Positions 1-11,324 of a stretch of DNA of 64,000 nucleotides are shown here, one piece after another; within the stretch, counting starts at the first letter, position 1; each line of letters opens with the position of its first letter. This stretch comes from Smittia aterrima. Lineage: Eukaryota; Arthropoda; Insecta; Diptera; Chironomidae. The stretch spans positions 13,826,001-13,890,000 of the forward strand of contig CP093831.1 in assembly GCA_033063855.1 (NCBI GenBank), given 5' to 3'. The position numbers and the translations under genes are program-made. Below the pieces are notes generated by a model. That model made no database searches, was not told the DNA's origin, and saw nothing but the letters and a program-made list of their open reading frames with translations.

Positions 1-2617
1 AATCATAAATCTACTTCCGCCAACTTCGTTGATACATTAATAAATCAACAGAAAAAGCCTTGAACAGATGCGTCCATTGTACGAGGAAATGTGATTAACT
101 TCCACGGCTTCAAATGGTCAAAGGTGACTTTTTGACAAAAAGTTTAATCAATAAAGTTTTAATTAAATAAAACATAATTGGTGTTTTGGAAAATAAGCTT
201 TCCATTCAGATGACTGAATAAAATTTATTTAATAATCAAATGCCACTTCATGCGCTTCAATTGAATAAATTATTTACATTCAATGTCGAGAAAATTGATT
301 AAATGATGAACACACCCACTCGGATTGAAATTTCAATTTGCCCGACAAATTTTGTCTTTGCAGGAACATCGAAAATAACACTTTAAGATAAATTTTGTTT
401 GACATTAATTTAATTGCAAAATATTGTCGTTCTAGATCGAATATCAGAAGCATTCAAAAGCATTCCATTGAATGGAACTTGACACAGGTAAATTTCAATT
501 GAACCTTCGATTGCTCGTTCGTTTCATCAGAAATATCAATCGTCAAATTATTTTGTGAATTCGGTGGAATGGAAAATTTGTTGATTCGGATTCATTGCAA
601 TTACATACGTCAGCTCGTCATTCAATAGTCAAATGCAATTATGTCTGAAATCTAAAATCCAGATTCAAATTTCGCGATGAAAACAAGAGCGGATTGGCTT
701 AGCTGTTCATTATATTCTGCTAATTGGAACTTTTATTGATTCACAAGGATAAGCTTTATTCTCGTGAATGGAAATGTCGACTAAACTCAAATCACGTCTG
801 TTTCCGGAGATATATTTTTCATTTGCCTATCTTCATTCTCTTCCGATGAGTTTTCATCTGTCGGAATATTTCCGTCAAACAAGGAAGGGAATTGAATCAA
901 TCAAAGACCAAAACACCTTCGAGGCTCATGATGCTGAATCGATTTTACTCGTTGATTCGTTCAAGCAAAGCAAATCAAATTTTCTTGAAAATTGTTTTTT
1001 GAATCAATTCGATTGTCGTTCAATTCTGTTTGTACAAGGGAAATGGTTTTTTGATGACGTTGACAGTTAAAAAAAATTCAAACGTATTCTTCAAATTTCC
1101 TGTTGACAACGTTTCATCTTCAAGAACTCAATGCATCTGCAGGCTCTTTTGATAATGTTCTGTGAATAAAATATCGATTTTATCAGAAAGAAATAAGCAA
1201 TCCCCGAGAGACTTCATTCAAAAAGCTGGCGAGACTGATAAGCAGCTTTTTCTCTATATACAGAATTATTAAAATCAAAGGCAGAGTCTTCGTCATCAAT
1301 TACGCAAAATATCGAATCACATAAATATTCAACCTACGTCACATGTTGAATCGTCAATTGAACGTCAATCTGCTATTCATGAAACAGACTTTGTCTGTAA
1401 CTGAAAGCACTTTGCTTCGTTTGAAACAAATTGTGTGGTTGTAAATTTTTTCGAATAAATTGAAGAAGAAAAATTAATTTGTTTGAAATGAAAATTGTTT
1501 TTATCTAAATACGAAAGAAGCAGAAGCAAAACAATTTAATTAAAAAAGTTCTTTCCCTCCCGATGCTTTCGCAAAGTCATCAGACAAGCAAGTGGGAGAA
1601 ATTAAACAATAATTTGATGTTTTTCTTTAGTCAGCAAACATTTCGCTGAGTGAGAGTCGCAGTTCAATCTCCCGTCGGCAAAGGAAAATAATTTAACTGA
1701 CTTCATGAATATTCATTAGACTCGAGTTGGATAAGAATTGATTTGCATTTTGCCGTGCACAAATGGGGCCAATTAGCGAGAGTTGCATTCACTCTCCTAT
1801 TTCTTGCAGGCGATGGAAAGTAAGTGGGAAACTATTTTTCTTTTAATCCTTTAGCTAATCTCGATTTAAATGAAACTTGGACTTTGCAATCTGTGGCTCA
1901 TTTACATTTCTCTCGATTTGCATTTCTCGTAAGGTTTAATCAACTAGAAAGGGTTGGTTTGATATGAATCGCTGTCAGACCTGGGGAGTTGAATTCATAA
2001 TGAAAGCTAATTCGATTGCAATTTTCCTGAACGAAAAGATCCTTGAATAAACCAACTCGACACTTCTCCTTTTACATTTTGATTTGAGCAGAATGAAATT
2101 CAAAGCTTTTCATGCATCAAACTACAAACTTTCAATAGATTTGAGTAAAATGAAACTTTGAGTTTCAATTAAATAAAATTGCAATTACGATGATGCATCG
2201 AACACTCTTTTCAAAGTATCATGCAATAAAATGAAAAGCATTAAACTACTTGGCATGGGGGAATCAATAACAAGTAACAGTAGCATTTCGTAACGAACTT
2301 CAGTAGGGTTTTTCCTCTCTTAGATTGGTTACTGGATTTGTGTAACTAAAAGGTTTTTGGATTATTTGCTATGTTTCAACCAGTAGAGCTACCCAACCAA
2401 TGTTAAGCAGCATTGGCAATCATCGACACTTGAATTGATCAATCTCTGGCCGAAAATGCATTGTTCGAGTTTCATGACGACTTGAAAAATTGTGTTCTAA
2501 TTTATTTATTTCGTGATTGACTTCATGTGCAAGATTCCCATCGAACTTTATAATTTCATTTGCGGTTTTGTGATTTATAATTTTAAGATCCTTTCGTTCA
2601 TGTCACAATTGGATGAA
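1..2617. other. No gene recognised; left flank of the receptor cluster
   Basis: AT-rich sequence with only short open frames. The longest, 100 codons at 768-1070 on the plus strand, resembles no family I know and has ordinary flanking composition. A strong acceptor and a strong donor lie ten bases apart at about 1800-1825 (see findings). From about 2464 the sequence belongs to the duplicated receptor segment, including AATAAA signals on the minus strand at 2501-2510 that suit the first receptor gene. Confidence 0.5.
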
Positions 2618-3886
2618 TTATGAATAAATATTTTGCAAGATCGTGAAGTACGATCCGGTGCTTGCCAAAATCTGAAATTCAAATGTTCTTTTTATAAACC
2701 TTAAATAAATTCGGTGAGATTAGATTGAACTTACTGCTGTGTAATTTATTAGAGAAATGTCTCCAAACTTCATTGCAGTGAGTTTCTTCGATCTTTGAGA
2801 TCGTCCCATGATTGGAATGATCAGTTTTTTTGCTTTGATATCCTCAATGTCTTCCCAGCCACAATCGTAAGCTCCATCAGCAACACTGAGACTCGAGTCG
2901 ATAATTTTTTGTCCAAAGTAGCAAAGAAAGAAGATTTGTCCAGCCATGACTAATAGGAAAGGAACATTGAGCATATATCCTTCCTTGATGTTTGTTGCTG
3001 TTGCCATTTGAAACAACATAAAACAAGCGATGATCGAGCTATTAACGAAACAGTAGAGGAATGTCACACTATAAATGTTCTGTAATTTGTCGACGAAGTC
3101 AAGAAGTTTATTGTGTCGATCGATCAAAACTGGAATGTTTCTCATTCTCTCTTCTTTTGGAATTTGTTTCAACCTCGAGAAGTCTTCTCGCAGCACTTCA
3201 AACTCCATTACAATCGCACTGATCAAACCATAGAGCAGTGAGTCTGTTGCTAATAGCTGAACACTACAGTTCCAGGTTATCCAGATGGTCCAAAATGCTG
3301 CCAACGGAAAAAGTGCAGGCCGATGAGCATCAAATGGGAACCAATAATGAACTGGCAAGTCCGTAGTTCCGTAGTAAAGAAACAGAATCAAAGGAAATAT
3401 CAATGCAAAGTTGGTTAATGCAAATGATATTGCGTAAGCCTTTATCACCAAAAGATATTTGTCCACGAAAGTTTTCAGATTATGTGTAAAATCGCTTGTA
3501 GTCACACGTTCGTGATGCAACTCTTTCAGCTCTTGACAGATTTTCCAGATATTCTTCCGATTCATCAAAGTGCTCAAACTTCTGAGAAGAACGATGAGTA
3601 TGGAGTTTGCATGTGGAACTGTGGACAAAGCCTCATAACTGCCAATGTTTATGATGCCAAACGCTGCAATCATTGCGAAGGCACACCCAAGAGCAACGAG
3701 ATTGCAGCAGAAGTAAATTACTTTCAAAATGTACACGAACTTCTGCTTGACTGTTGCAGTCTCCGACAGTGGCTCGAAGCTGAACAAATAAAACCGGAAA
3801 AGAAATTCCGGAAACTTTAAAAATGAATCGAAGCTTATTTCTTCCTCGCGAGGATTTAGAATTGACCGTAAGTAGTTTGCTGCCAT
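2618..3886 (-). CDS. Odorant receptor (7tm_6 family), copy A
   Basis: Insect odorant receptors are seven-helix ligand-gated cation channel subunits that work with the co-receptor Orco in olfactory neuron dendrites. Two exons are visible: 3886..2735 and 2671..2618, split by a 63-bp intron with a GTAAGT donor and a TTTCAG acceptor. The join gives 401 residues, a normal length for the family. Hydrophobic helices are spread along the protein. The C-terminal third has the 7tm_6 signature: a GW..I.DIKAKKLIIPIMGRSQ stretch, then KLTAMKFGDISL, and finally SYFTILQNIYS from the small last exon. Without that exon the open frame would stop early and lack the family's usual end. The start ATGGCA follows a purine-rich context and is conserved in copy B. 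The specific receptor subtype and ligand cannot be read from the sequence. Confidence 0.95.
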
Positions 3887-4177
3887 CTTTCACCAAGTCA
3901 CAACTCCAAATGAAATTCTGTCAAAGCAGAAGCTACACAGCAAGCTAAGAAATCTCTAATTATTATGTAGTTACTTCGAGTTGTTCGGTTAAAGTTCTGC
4001 CTTGCACAAATTACATGATGCAGCTCAAAATAATTGGGCTGAGATATGTGGGAAAGTCAGCAATGCTTGTCTGATTGTAGAAAAGCTTATTGAATAATAG
4101 AAAAGATCATCGAAGTTGAGCTTTCAACGTTATTGCCTTCTTCCTCAAAGGTTTTCACATGAGTTTTGTTTTCTAAT

Positions 4178-4387
4178 CTACATATACAATAATAAGAATT
4201 GGCTTGATCTGAAATTTTGTCCTTCTTTCTTTCCTTCTGTCTGTGGCGTGACGCTCGACTTTAGCGCAACTGGCGGCGAAAAACTGAATTAGGCGTCGCT
4301 GTGCATGAACACAAAACTTCGGAAAACTCGTGTAAATTTGGGAAAATTCGGGAAAACTCGTCTCGACGGGGTAAACAAGTTTTAACA
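4178..4387. repeat. About 210-bp block present only in duplication unit 1
   Basis: The two units align on both sides, ending at ttctaat (4171-4177) and resuming at ataaacttt (4388). Unit 2 has only seven bases (6508-6514) in its place. The block has a pyrimidine run (ccttctttctttccttctg), a GC-richer core, and three copies of GGAAAAnTCG at 4321, 4341 and 4351. No clear terminal inverted repeats or target-site duplication were found. It may be an inserted short element in unit 1 or a deletion in unit 2. Confidence 0.5.
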
Positions 4388-4792
4388 ATAAACTTTATAA
4401 CAAAAAAAGTCGACTTTTGCATGGAGATTCCAGGTATTGGACCCATAGCCCCGATTCTGACGAACTTACCAAAAGTCGTGAGTATTTATTGCAATGATGG
4501 AATATGACAAAGTGGCCGTAATAGGTTATTTCTATCTATTGAATGAAAAACCCTGAAAATGTTTTTTGCATGGCGATCAGAACGAGTTAAGGAAGGTAGA
4601 AAAATTAAACTTCCGGTGGTGCTGTCGATAAATGAAAAGCTACGAAGCAGCCCCTCTTGGGGAAAGGTTAATGGCTGCAACAAATACCCAAAAAAAGAAG
4701 CAAATTATAAAAGCTGGTAATGAAACTGATCAGAAATGCTGGCCTACAAATATCTTGTTAATTATGATCAACCAAGAAGAGACTGAGGAGTA

Positions 4793-6704
4793 TTCGAGTT
4801 TCATGACGACTTGAAAATTTGTGTTCTAATTTGTTATTTCGTGATTGACTTCATGTGCAAGGTTCCCATTAAACTTTATAATTTTATTTGCAGTTTTGTG
4901 ATTTATAATTTTAAGATCCTTTCGTTCATGCCACAATTGGATAATTTATGAATAAATATTTTGCAAAATCGTAAAGTACGACCAGGTGGTTGCCAAAATC
5001 TGAAAATCAAATGATTTGTTATAAATCTTAAATAAATTCGGTGAGATTAGATTGAACTTACTGTTGTGTAACTTATTAGAGAAATGTCTCCAAACTTCAT
5101 TGCAGTGAGTTTCTTCGATCTTTGAGATCGTCCCATGATTGGAATGATCAGTTTTTTTGCTTTGATGTCCTCAATGTCTTCCCAGCCACAATCGTAAACT
5201 CCATCAGCAACACTGAGACTCGAGTCGATAATTTTTTGTCCAAAGTAGCAAAGAAAGAAGATTTGTCCAGCCATGACTAATAGGAATGGAGCATTGAACA
5301 TAAATCCTTCCTTGATGTTTGTTGCTGTTACCATTTGAAACAAAAGAAAACAAGCGATGATCGAGCTATTAACGAAACAGTAGAGGAATGTCACACTATA
5401 AATGTTCTGCAATTTGTCGACGAGGTCAAGAAGTTTATTGTGTCGATCGATCAAAACTGGAATTTCTCTCATTCTCTCTTCTTTTGGAATTTGTTTCAAT
5501 CTCGAGAAGTCTTCTCGCAGCACTTCAAACTCCATTACAATCGCACTGATAAAACCATAGAGCAGTGAGTCTGTTGCTAATAGCTGAAGACAACAGTTCC
5601 AGCCGATCCAGATGTTCCAAAATGCTGCCAACGGAAAAAGTGCAGGCCGATGAGCATCAAATGGGAACCAATAATGAACTGACAAGTCCGTAGTCCCGTA
5701 GATAAGAAACAGAATCAAAGGAAATATCAATGCAAATATGGTTAATGCAAATGATGTTGCGTAAACCTTTATCACCAAAAGATATTTGCCCACGAAAGTT
5801 TTCAGATTATGTTTGAAATCGCTTGTAGTCACACGTTCGTGATGCAACTCTTTCAGCTCTTGACAGATTTTCCAGATCTTTTCCCGATTCATCAAAGTGC
5901 TCAAGCTTCTGAGAAGAACGATGAGTGCGGCATTTGCATGTGGAACTGTGGACAAAGCCTCAAAACTGCCGATGTTTATGATGCCAAACGCTGCAATCAT
6001 TGCGAAGGCACACCAAAGAGCAACGAGATTGAGGCAGAAGTAAATTAATTTCAAAATGTACACGAACTTCTGCTTGACTGTTGCAGTCTCCGACAGTGGC
6101 TCGAAGCTGAACAAATAAAACCGGAAAAGAAATTCCGGAAACTTTAAAAATGAATCGAAGCTTATTTCTTCCTCGCGAGGATTTAGAATTGACCGCAAGT
6201 AGTTTGCTGCCATCTTTCACCAAGTCACAACTTCAAATGAAATTCTGTCAAAGCAGAAGCTACATAGCAAGCTAAGAAATCTCTAATTATTATGTAGTTA
6301 CTTCGAGTTGTTCGGTTAAAGTTCTGCCTTGCACAAATTACATGATGCAGCTCTAAATAATTGGGCTGAGATATGTGGGAAAGTCAGCAATGGTTGTCTG
6401 ATTGCAGAAAAGCTAATTGAATAATAGAAAAGATCATCGAAGTTGAGCTTTCAACGTTAAGTTTGCCTTCTTCCACAAAAGTTCTGGCTTAATTTATGTT
6501 TTCTAATTTTAGCCATAAACTTTATAACAAATAAAGTCGATTTTTTCATGGAGATTCCAGGTATTGGACCCATAGCCCCGATTCTGACGAACCAACCAAA
6601 AGTCGTGAGTATTTATTGCAATGATGGAATATGGACAAACTGGCCGTAATAGGGTATTTCCATCTGTTGGATGAAAAACCCTAAAAATGTTTTGTGAATG
6701 GCGA
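4793..6704. repeat. Tandem segmental duplication, unit 2
   Basis: Second copy of the receptor segment, in direct orientation, 216 bp after unit 1 ends. It includes about 490 bp upstream of the receptor start, nearly identical to unit 1, so both genes probably carry the same promoter. The 3' flank differs at the poly(A) signals: the tandem AATAAA of unit 1 is broken here, while a different AATAAA is created nearby (minus strand, about 4876-4881). Confidence 0.9.
4946..6213 (-). CDS. Odorant receptor (7tm_6 family), copy B
   Basis: Same structure as copy A: exons 6213..5062 and 4999..4946, a 62-bp intron with GTAAGT donor, and a 401-residue product. I count 32 amino-acid differences from copy A, so about 92% identity. 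The first 55 residues are identical. The changes fall in membrane segments and loops in the middle of the protein, for example Gly to Trp near residue 67. The C-terminal region that in this family contacts the co-receptor is almost unchanged. Only about eight codons differ silently by eye, so replacements outnumber silent changes. Both copies look intact. The second gene probably detects a related or shifted set of odorants (inference). Confidence 0.95.
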
Positions 6705-8290
6705 CGTTAGAGTCTCGGGAAATCTTTTAAAGCTGAAATCCGATTTGTGAAATATTTATCATTTTGTAGTCGATTGAAATCCCGCGGGTTTCTACTTTAC
6801 TTCAAGTATTTTAACTGGAAACCCCAGCAGCTTACACTTGAAGGAAATTTCTCATCGCTTACCGAGAAAGTTCTCAAACAAAACTCCCATTTGCTCAGTG
6901 GAAAGGATTAATTGTATTAACTTGAGGATTGCAAAGTAATTGCTTTCTCTTGTAGTTTAAAATATTTTAAAGTGCAACACCAGAAACTTTTCTCCCTCAG
7001 AAGCTCAAAAAAAACTTTGTAATTAAAAGCCGAGCATGCGATGTCAAAAACTGACGAGCTTTGGATAAAGTTCCGCGATAACTACACAACACTAATTAGA
7101 TGTTGGATCACATACCGCCCACGCCATTTAGTTGTCCTGTGGTGTTTGCGAGTCCCACAGGGCGCAACCAACTAAAAGCTTTTTTGTGTGTTTGGCTGTC
7201 TGCTTAATTTACCTTAAGTTAGATGGAAAATTGGAGATAGCAGGGAATAAATACTTAATGTGCTCTTTAAATGAGAAACGAATGAACTCATCAACTAGTA
7301 ACTTTCCCCATCTAATCAATGGAGAGCTAGTCGTTGTCTTCCTATAAATTAAGGTTTAAGGGAAAAGAAAATCATAAAGTTGGTCGACATAATGAACTAA
7401 TATTATGTCTAATTTATGTCCCACTAGTCTTCGCTCTGGATCATTGGGAACACAAACCTTTTATCAAGTCGTCGACTACAGAAACGTGTGGTTTTAAAAC
7501 GTGATGACATTATGAATTCATGCAGATATTTGCTGAAAGCGACATGACGCCAAGCGATATTCCTCTAATTAAATACTTCTCAGTCAGTAATTTAGTTCTT
7601 GCGCTGCTCATAAAAAACTCGAAACATGAAACATTTTCCTTTACGAATGAGACTTTAATTCACTTTAATGTTATGAGTTATTCAGCCACTTCATTGCTTT
7701 GACTGCAGACCTTCTTATACGAGTAGTGGAGAAACTCTCATCAGCAGTTATTCGAACATAAAAAGCTTTTTCCGTTTTCTCCCTTTTTTTTTGGCAAAGC
7801 TTCGTAAACAAAATGCTGTTGATGATGAGGAACAGAGAATAAAGATTTTTATCTTCATTAAAACAGTCGTAAAAAGCATTGATTTAGGAAAAAGGTTAAG
7901 AGCGGCTTAATGCTCACGCTAATTATTTCTGCATTGAGCACAGTTATGTCTTTCTTTGTAGAACTGGCGTCCTTGGAAAAGTCAAACTCGTGTTCATAAT
8001 GCCTTCCACATAAACGAACCTTTTATGAGATCTCACATTAAGTTCATCGGATTTTCTCATTACTTAATGGAGGAAAAACGTTCAGGATTCTGGGCCTCGA
8101 ATCAATCAATCACGGTCGTTGAGCAGGAAAAAAATATTGCCGACGACGTAAAAAGGTTTTAGAACGATGACACTAAACTAAAGTGCGATGAAAAGTTTAC
8201 AGGAAAAGAAAATTTATTGAGTCAAATGTCAATAAGTTCGCACCAGTGAATCGAACCATAAAAAATTAATTTGAGTTGTTAAAAGAAGCT
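6705..8290. other. Intergenic stretch, no gene recognised
   Basis: Only short open frames with no family resemblance occur here. It holds the promoter side of receptor copy B and the 3' side of the next minus-strand gene, whose likely poly(A) signal is an AATAAA on the minus strand at 8213-8218. Confidence 0.5.
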
Positions 8291-10210
8291 TCACATTTCG
8301 TATCGCATTAAGTTTTTTGCGATCTCAATCACGAGAAGCTTCAAGTGAGAATCAGAGTTCACCTCAGTAATCAAAGCTTGCAACAAGACCTCAGCTGTTT
8401 TTCTTTTCATTTTGTCACATTTGATGGCGCCGATGTTTGCGTTTAACATGTCAGCAATGTTGATTAACGTTTCATTGTGATGAGGTTTATCTAAGAATTT
8501 CATGAATAATTGAAGAAGCATTTGAAATTCTCTCTTAGAGTCCGATGCTGGGAAGCTGCAGAGAATTTTCTTCAATCGAGAATGCTTAGAAACACTTGAT
8601 GCAGTACTTGGATTGAGGAAACTTTTCAAAAGTATTTTCTTGTTGAAAACTTCTAGATCGTCTGTTTTTAGGTTGTCAAGTTCATAACAATCCTCTTGAG
8701 CAAGATATTTGAAAACCACTGCGTTAAGTTGCTCTGCACTAGGTTTTGCCATGGCTCTCCACCACTTCAGGTATTTCAAGTCAAGTTGAGAAGTTTGCTG
8801 TGCCGAGTTCAGAAGAACATTCGATGAAACTTGAAGCAAATGATTTTCCATTATCGAAATGTTGATGAATGTTTTCGTAAAGAGTGTTTCCAACATTTTA
8901 AGGAAAATCGGATGAATCGTCACGTTTTGAAGTTGCGTTGTAGCAAGAATCAAAGCAGAATTACTCAACACCTCGCTTTGCTTGAAATTTGGTTTCTTCC
9001 AGAGAAAGTCAACAAGTTTAACAAATGCGTACATCATCATCGTCTCCTCTGAAGGTTTTTCAGAATTGAATCCTTCTTTGAAATCAGCATTGAATACGAC
9101 GTTGTAAGATTTCTTTCTCATAAAGGCGTCAGATTCACTTTTAGCGTCACCAAACAATTTGATGAACAAAATGAGAATTTCAGAAAAGACAACACGAGAC
9201 TTGAAATTCTTTACACGAAGAGTTTTCTTTTGTGTGCTGCAAATCATGGTCGCGAGCATTTTATGTCCGTCCAGAATGAAGAAGCGATTTATGAGAAGAT
9301 TGTTGAGATAGGCATCAAGTTTTTCGCTTGTTAGAAGATAGTAGATCATGTTGTAGAAGATTTCTAGATGATTGACATCGCCTTTTTCGTTCAGAATAAA
9401 TTGCATGATCGAAAAGAATTTAAAGACAATCATTCTAAGGATGTTCTTCTGGTTCACGGTTTGCTTGACAGGATCTTGAACAAGGTCAAGGCAATTGATG
9501 AGAAACATTGAAACCATCAGCATATACGAGACATCCTTGAGATTCTTATCGACGATATTCAATTTCTTTAGCACTCGAAAGATATTCATTTCTCGGATAG
9601 TTTGTTCGATTGCCATCACAACTGGCTTATCGATGAGAAGCTCAATCATTAAATTAACGAAGTCCAGAGATGCTTTTTGATTCAGTTGAGACGAGCCAAT
9701 ACCTCCAATAGTGCTAGCTATACAGTTGAACGAGAATCTTTGATCAGCAAAGTTGCAGTTGAACTCGCGTCCTCTGAAATATTTTTAGTTGTTATATTAG
9801 GTTCAGGTTGAATAACTGGAAGCTTACCGTTTAACAAAGATGCATATTGTGTTGAAGATGTCTTGATGATATTTCGCGGCTGATTCGATATTAGCAATGG
9901 GAAAGCAATTTAGGACTTTTAAGTAACCTTTGAAGAACTTGAAGAAATCATGGACATAAAACTCTTTCACCTCTGAGAGATGACAAACTATCTTGTTGAT
10001 CAACGACATCAGGTTCTCGCGTCGATAAGTCATAATCTCAACAATGAAATGCGATAAATCAGAATTGATCAATTTAATGTTGACCGATTCCGCATTTTCT
10101 TTTTTCACATTATTTAATAGCTCGACTATTTCGACTAGAGCTATCAAGTTCATTTTTCTATCGTCGTCAGACTCGAGCTGGAACTTCCAGCGTTTGATGT
10201 ATTGCTCCAT
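8291..10210 (-). CDS. Unrecognised 621-residue helical protein
   Basis: Two exons, 10210..9828 and 9773..8291, joined across a 54-bp intron with GTAAGC donor and TTTCAG acceptor. The split codon rebuilds Arg and the frame stays open, giving 621 residues. The protein is leucine- and lysine-rich with long amphipathic helices throughout, and has no signal peptide, membrane segment or zinc motif. That pattern fits a cytoplasmic or nuclear helical-repeat scaffold, but I do not recognise a named family. The most conserved-looking stretch lies at the exon junction (GREFNCNFADQRFSFN), followed by a Gly/Ser-rich turn (STIGGIGSSQ). An AATAAA signal sits 72 bp past the stop. I am sure it is a gene; its function is open. 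Confidence 0.8.
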
Positions 10211-10858
10211 TTTTATTTAATCTTTGATAAGTTTGTTTACATCTGCGTCGTTTAGCTCTGGATTGAATTAGGATCTTATTCAAATAAAAACGGTAAATCG
10301 GAAAACTATTCAACGGAATTCTACGTTTTATTCATCATTTCTCCCTCAACAGGAAATGTGTAACTGCGTAGTCTTTAAGAAAAATAAGAGCGAGATCAAT
10401 AAATTATTAATAAGGTCGGCACATGATGAGAATTACGATGAAGTAATGGGTTGTGAAAGTTCTTAGGCGGAAACTTCCCAGAATTTGATGAATGATTCTT
10501 TCACGATGATATCATCTTGCTAATTGGTGTTCTTGTTGGTTGAAGTGAGCATGTCTTTGTTGAAAATGTTTTCCAGAGCGTGAAGAAAACCATCAATAAA
10601 CTTTTCGTTGACCGTCTCATGATTCGCATTGTTCGTTTCATTATTTTCCGATTCATGAGAGAGCTTATTGTGTGAAAAAGTGGAAAGAAATCAACTTCCA
10701 TCACGCTTCTCTGACTAATTTGTTGTCAAATTAGGGCGGCTCAAATAAATTATTTAACGAGATTGTTCCAGTGGAGAGCGTGAATCGTTAGACACGTTCG
10801 TGAATCCTTCTCGATGGTAAAGTTTGATAGAAATAAGGCAAACCCAAAGTGGATCAGC
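10211..10858. other. Gap with possible minus-strand 3' exon
   Basis: Between two minus-strand genes. An AATAAA on the minus strand at 10327-10332 suggests that a separate transcript ends here. A minus-strand frame at 10520..10690 encodes an acidic, Asn-rich stretch (SENNETNNANHETV, then FIDGFLHALENIF). It could be a last exon of the small gene at 10859-11143, but no convincing splice join was found. Confidence 0.3.
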
Positions 10859-11143
10859 TCATTTGTAATAAGATTTTCGCTTGATTTTGTTTATCATCGA
10901 GAATCCTAAATCCCTCCGCTTTCGCCCCCAGAGCTTTTCTTCTTTCATCAGAACTAAAACGATTGTTCTTTTTATCTTTCCACGCATTGGTTTCTTCTTA
11001 CTTGTTGGGTTTCTACCTTTTTTGACCTGTGATTGATGGAATAAAGCTTTGAAACCAGCAGGCATTTCCGTTGTTATCGCTCTAGTCAACTTGTTGTGCA
11101 AAAGGAAAGAAAATTCTTTTGTACTTTTGTGACTTGGAATCAT
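10859..11143 (-). CDS. Small basic hypothetical protein
   Basis: A 94-codon frame rich in Lys and Arg, especially GRNPTSKKKPMRGKIKRT and WGRKRRD. It lies between the poly(A) signal of the STE24 gene (minus-strand AATAAA at 11212-11217) and another minus-strand AATAAA at 10327, which is room for one small transcript. A strong donor (GTAAGA) and an acceptor (TTTTAG) inside the frame could remove 48 bp without changing frame. The basic residues suggest a nuclear or nucleolar protein, but I do not recognise it and it may be a chance frame. Confidence 0.35.
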   Translation of the reverse strand: MIPSHKSTKEFSFLLHNKLTRAITTEMPAGFKALFHQSQVKKGRNPTSKKKPMRGKIKRTIVLVLMKEEKLWGRKRRDLGFSMINKIKRKSYYK

Positions 11144-11324
11144 TTTTCAAAACTTATCGTTGTCGTCATGTCAAGTAGCTTTTCTTGAATTTTCTATTTG
11201 ATTAGAAACATTTTATTGAGTTCAATTGAAATTTAAATTCATTTTACACACTCGTCGCTTAAAATATAAAAAAAAGTCGAAAGAAAACGTGACAAATGTG
11301 TGCGAAGAATTTGAGCGATGGTTT

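Larger units (their letters stand above)
2464..4576. repeat. Tandem segmental duplication, unit 1
   Basis: This unit matches 4793-6704 almost base for base. It runs from the receptor 3' flank (ttcgagtttcatgacgac) through the gene and about 690 bp of upstream sequence to tggcga. It carries one extra block of about 210 bp at 4178-4387 that unit 2 lacks. The high identity of the non-coding flanks shows that the whole segment, not only the gene, was copied recently. Confidence 0.9.

Noticed and set aside
768..1070. 100-codon plus-strand frame
   Set aside because: No family resemblance, no splice or poly(A) context; expected by chance in this composition.
3482..3820. 112-codon plus-strand frame opposite receptor A
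   Set aside because: Antisense shadow of the receptor coding sequence; the matching frame in copy B is shortened by a stop.
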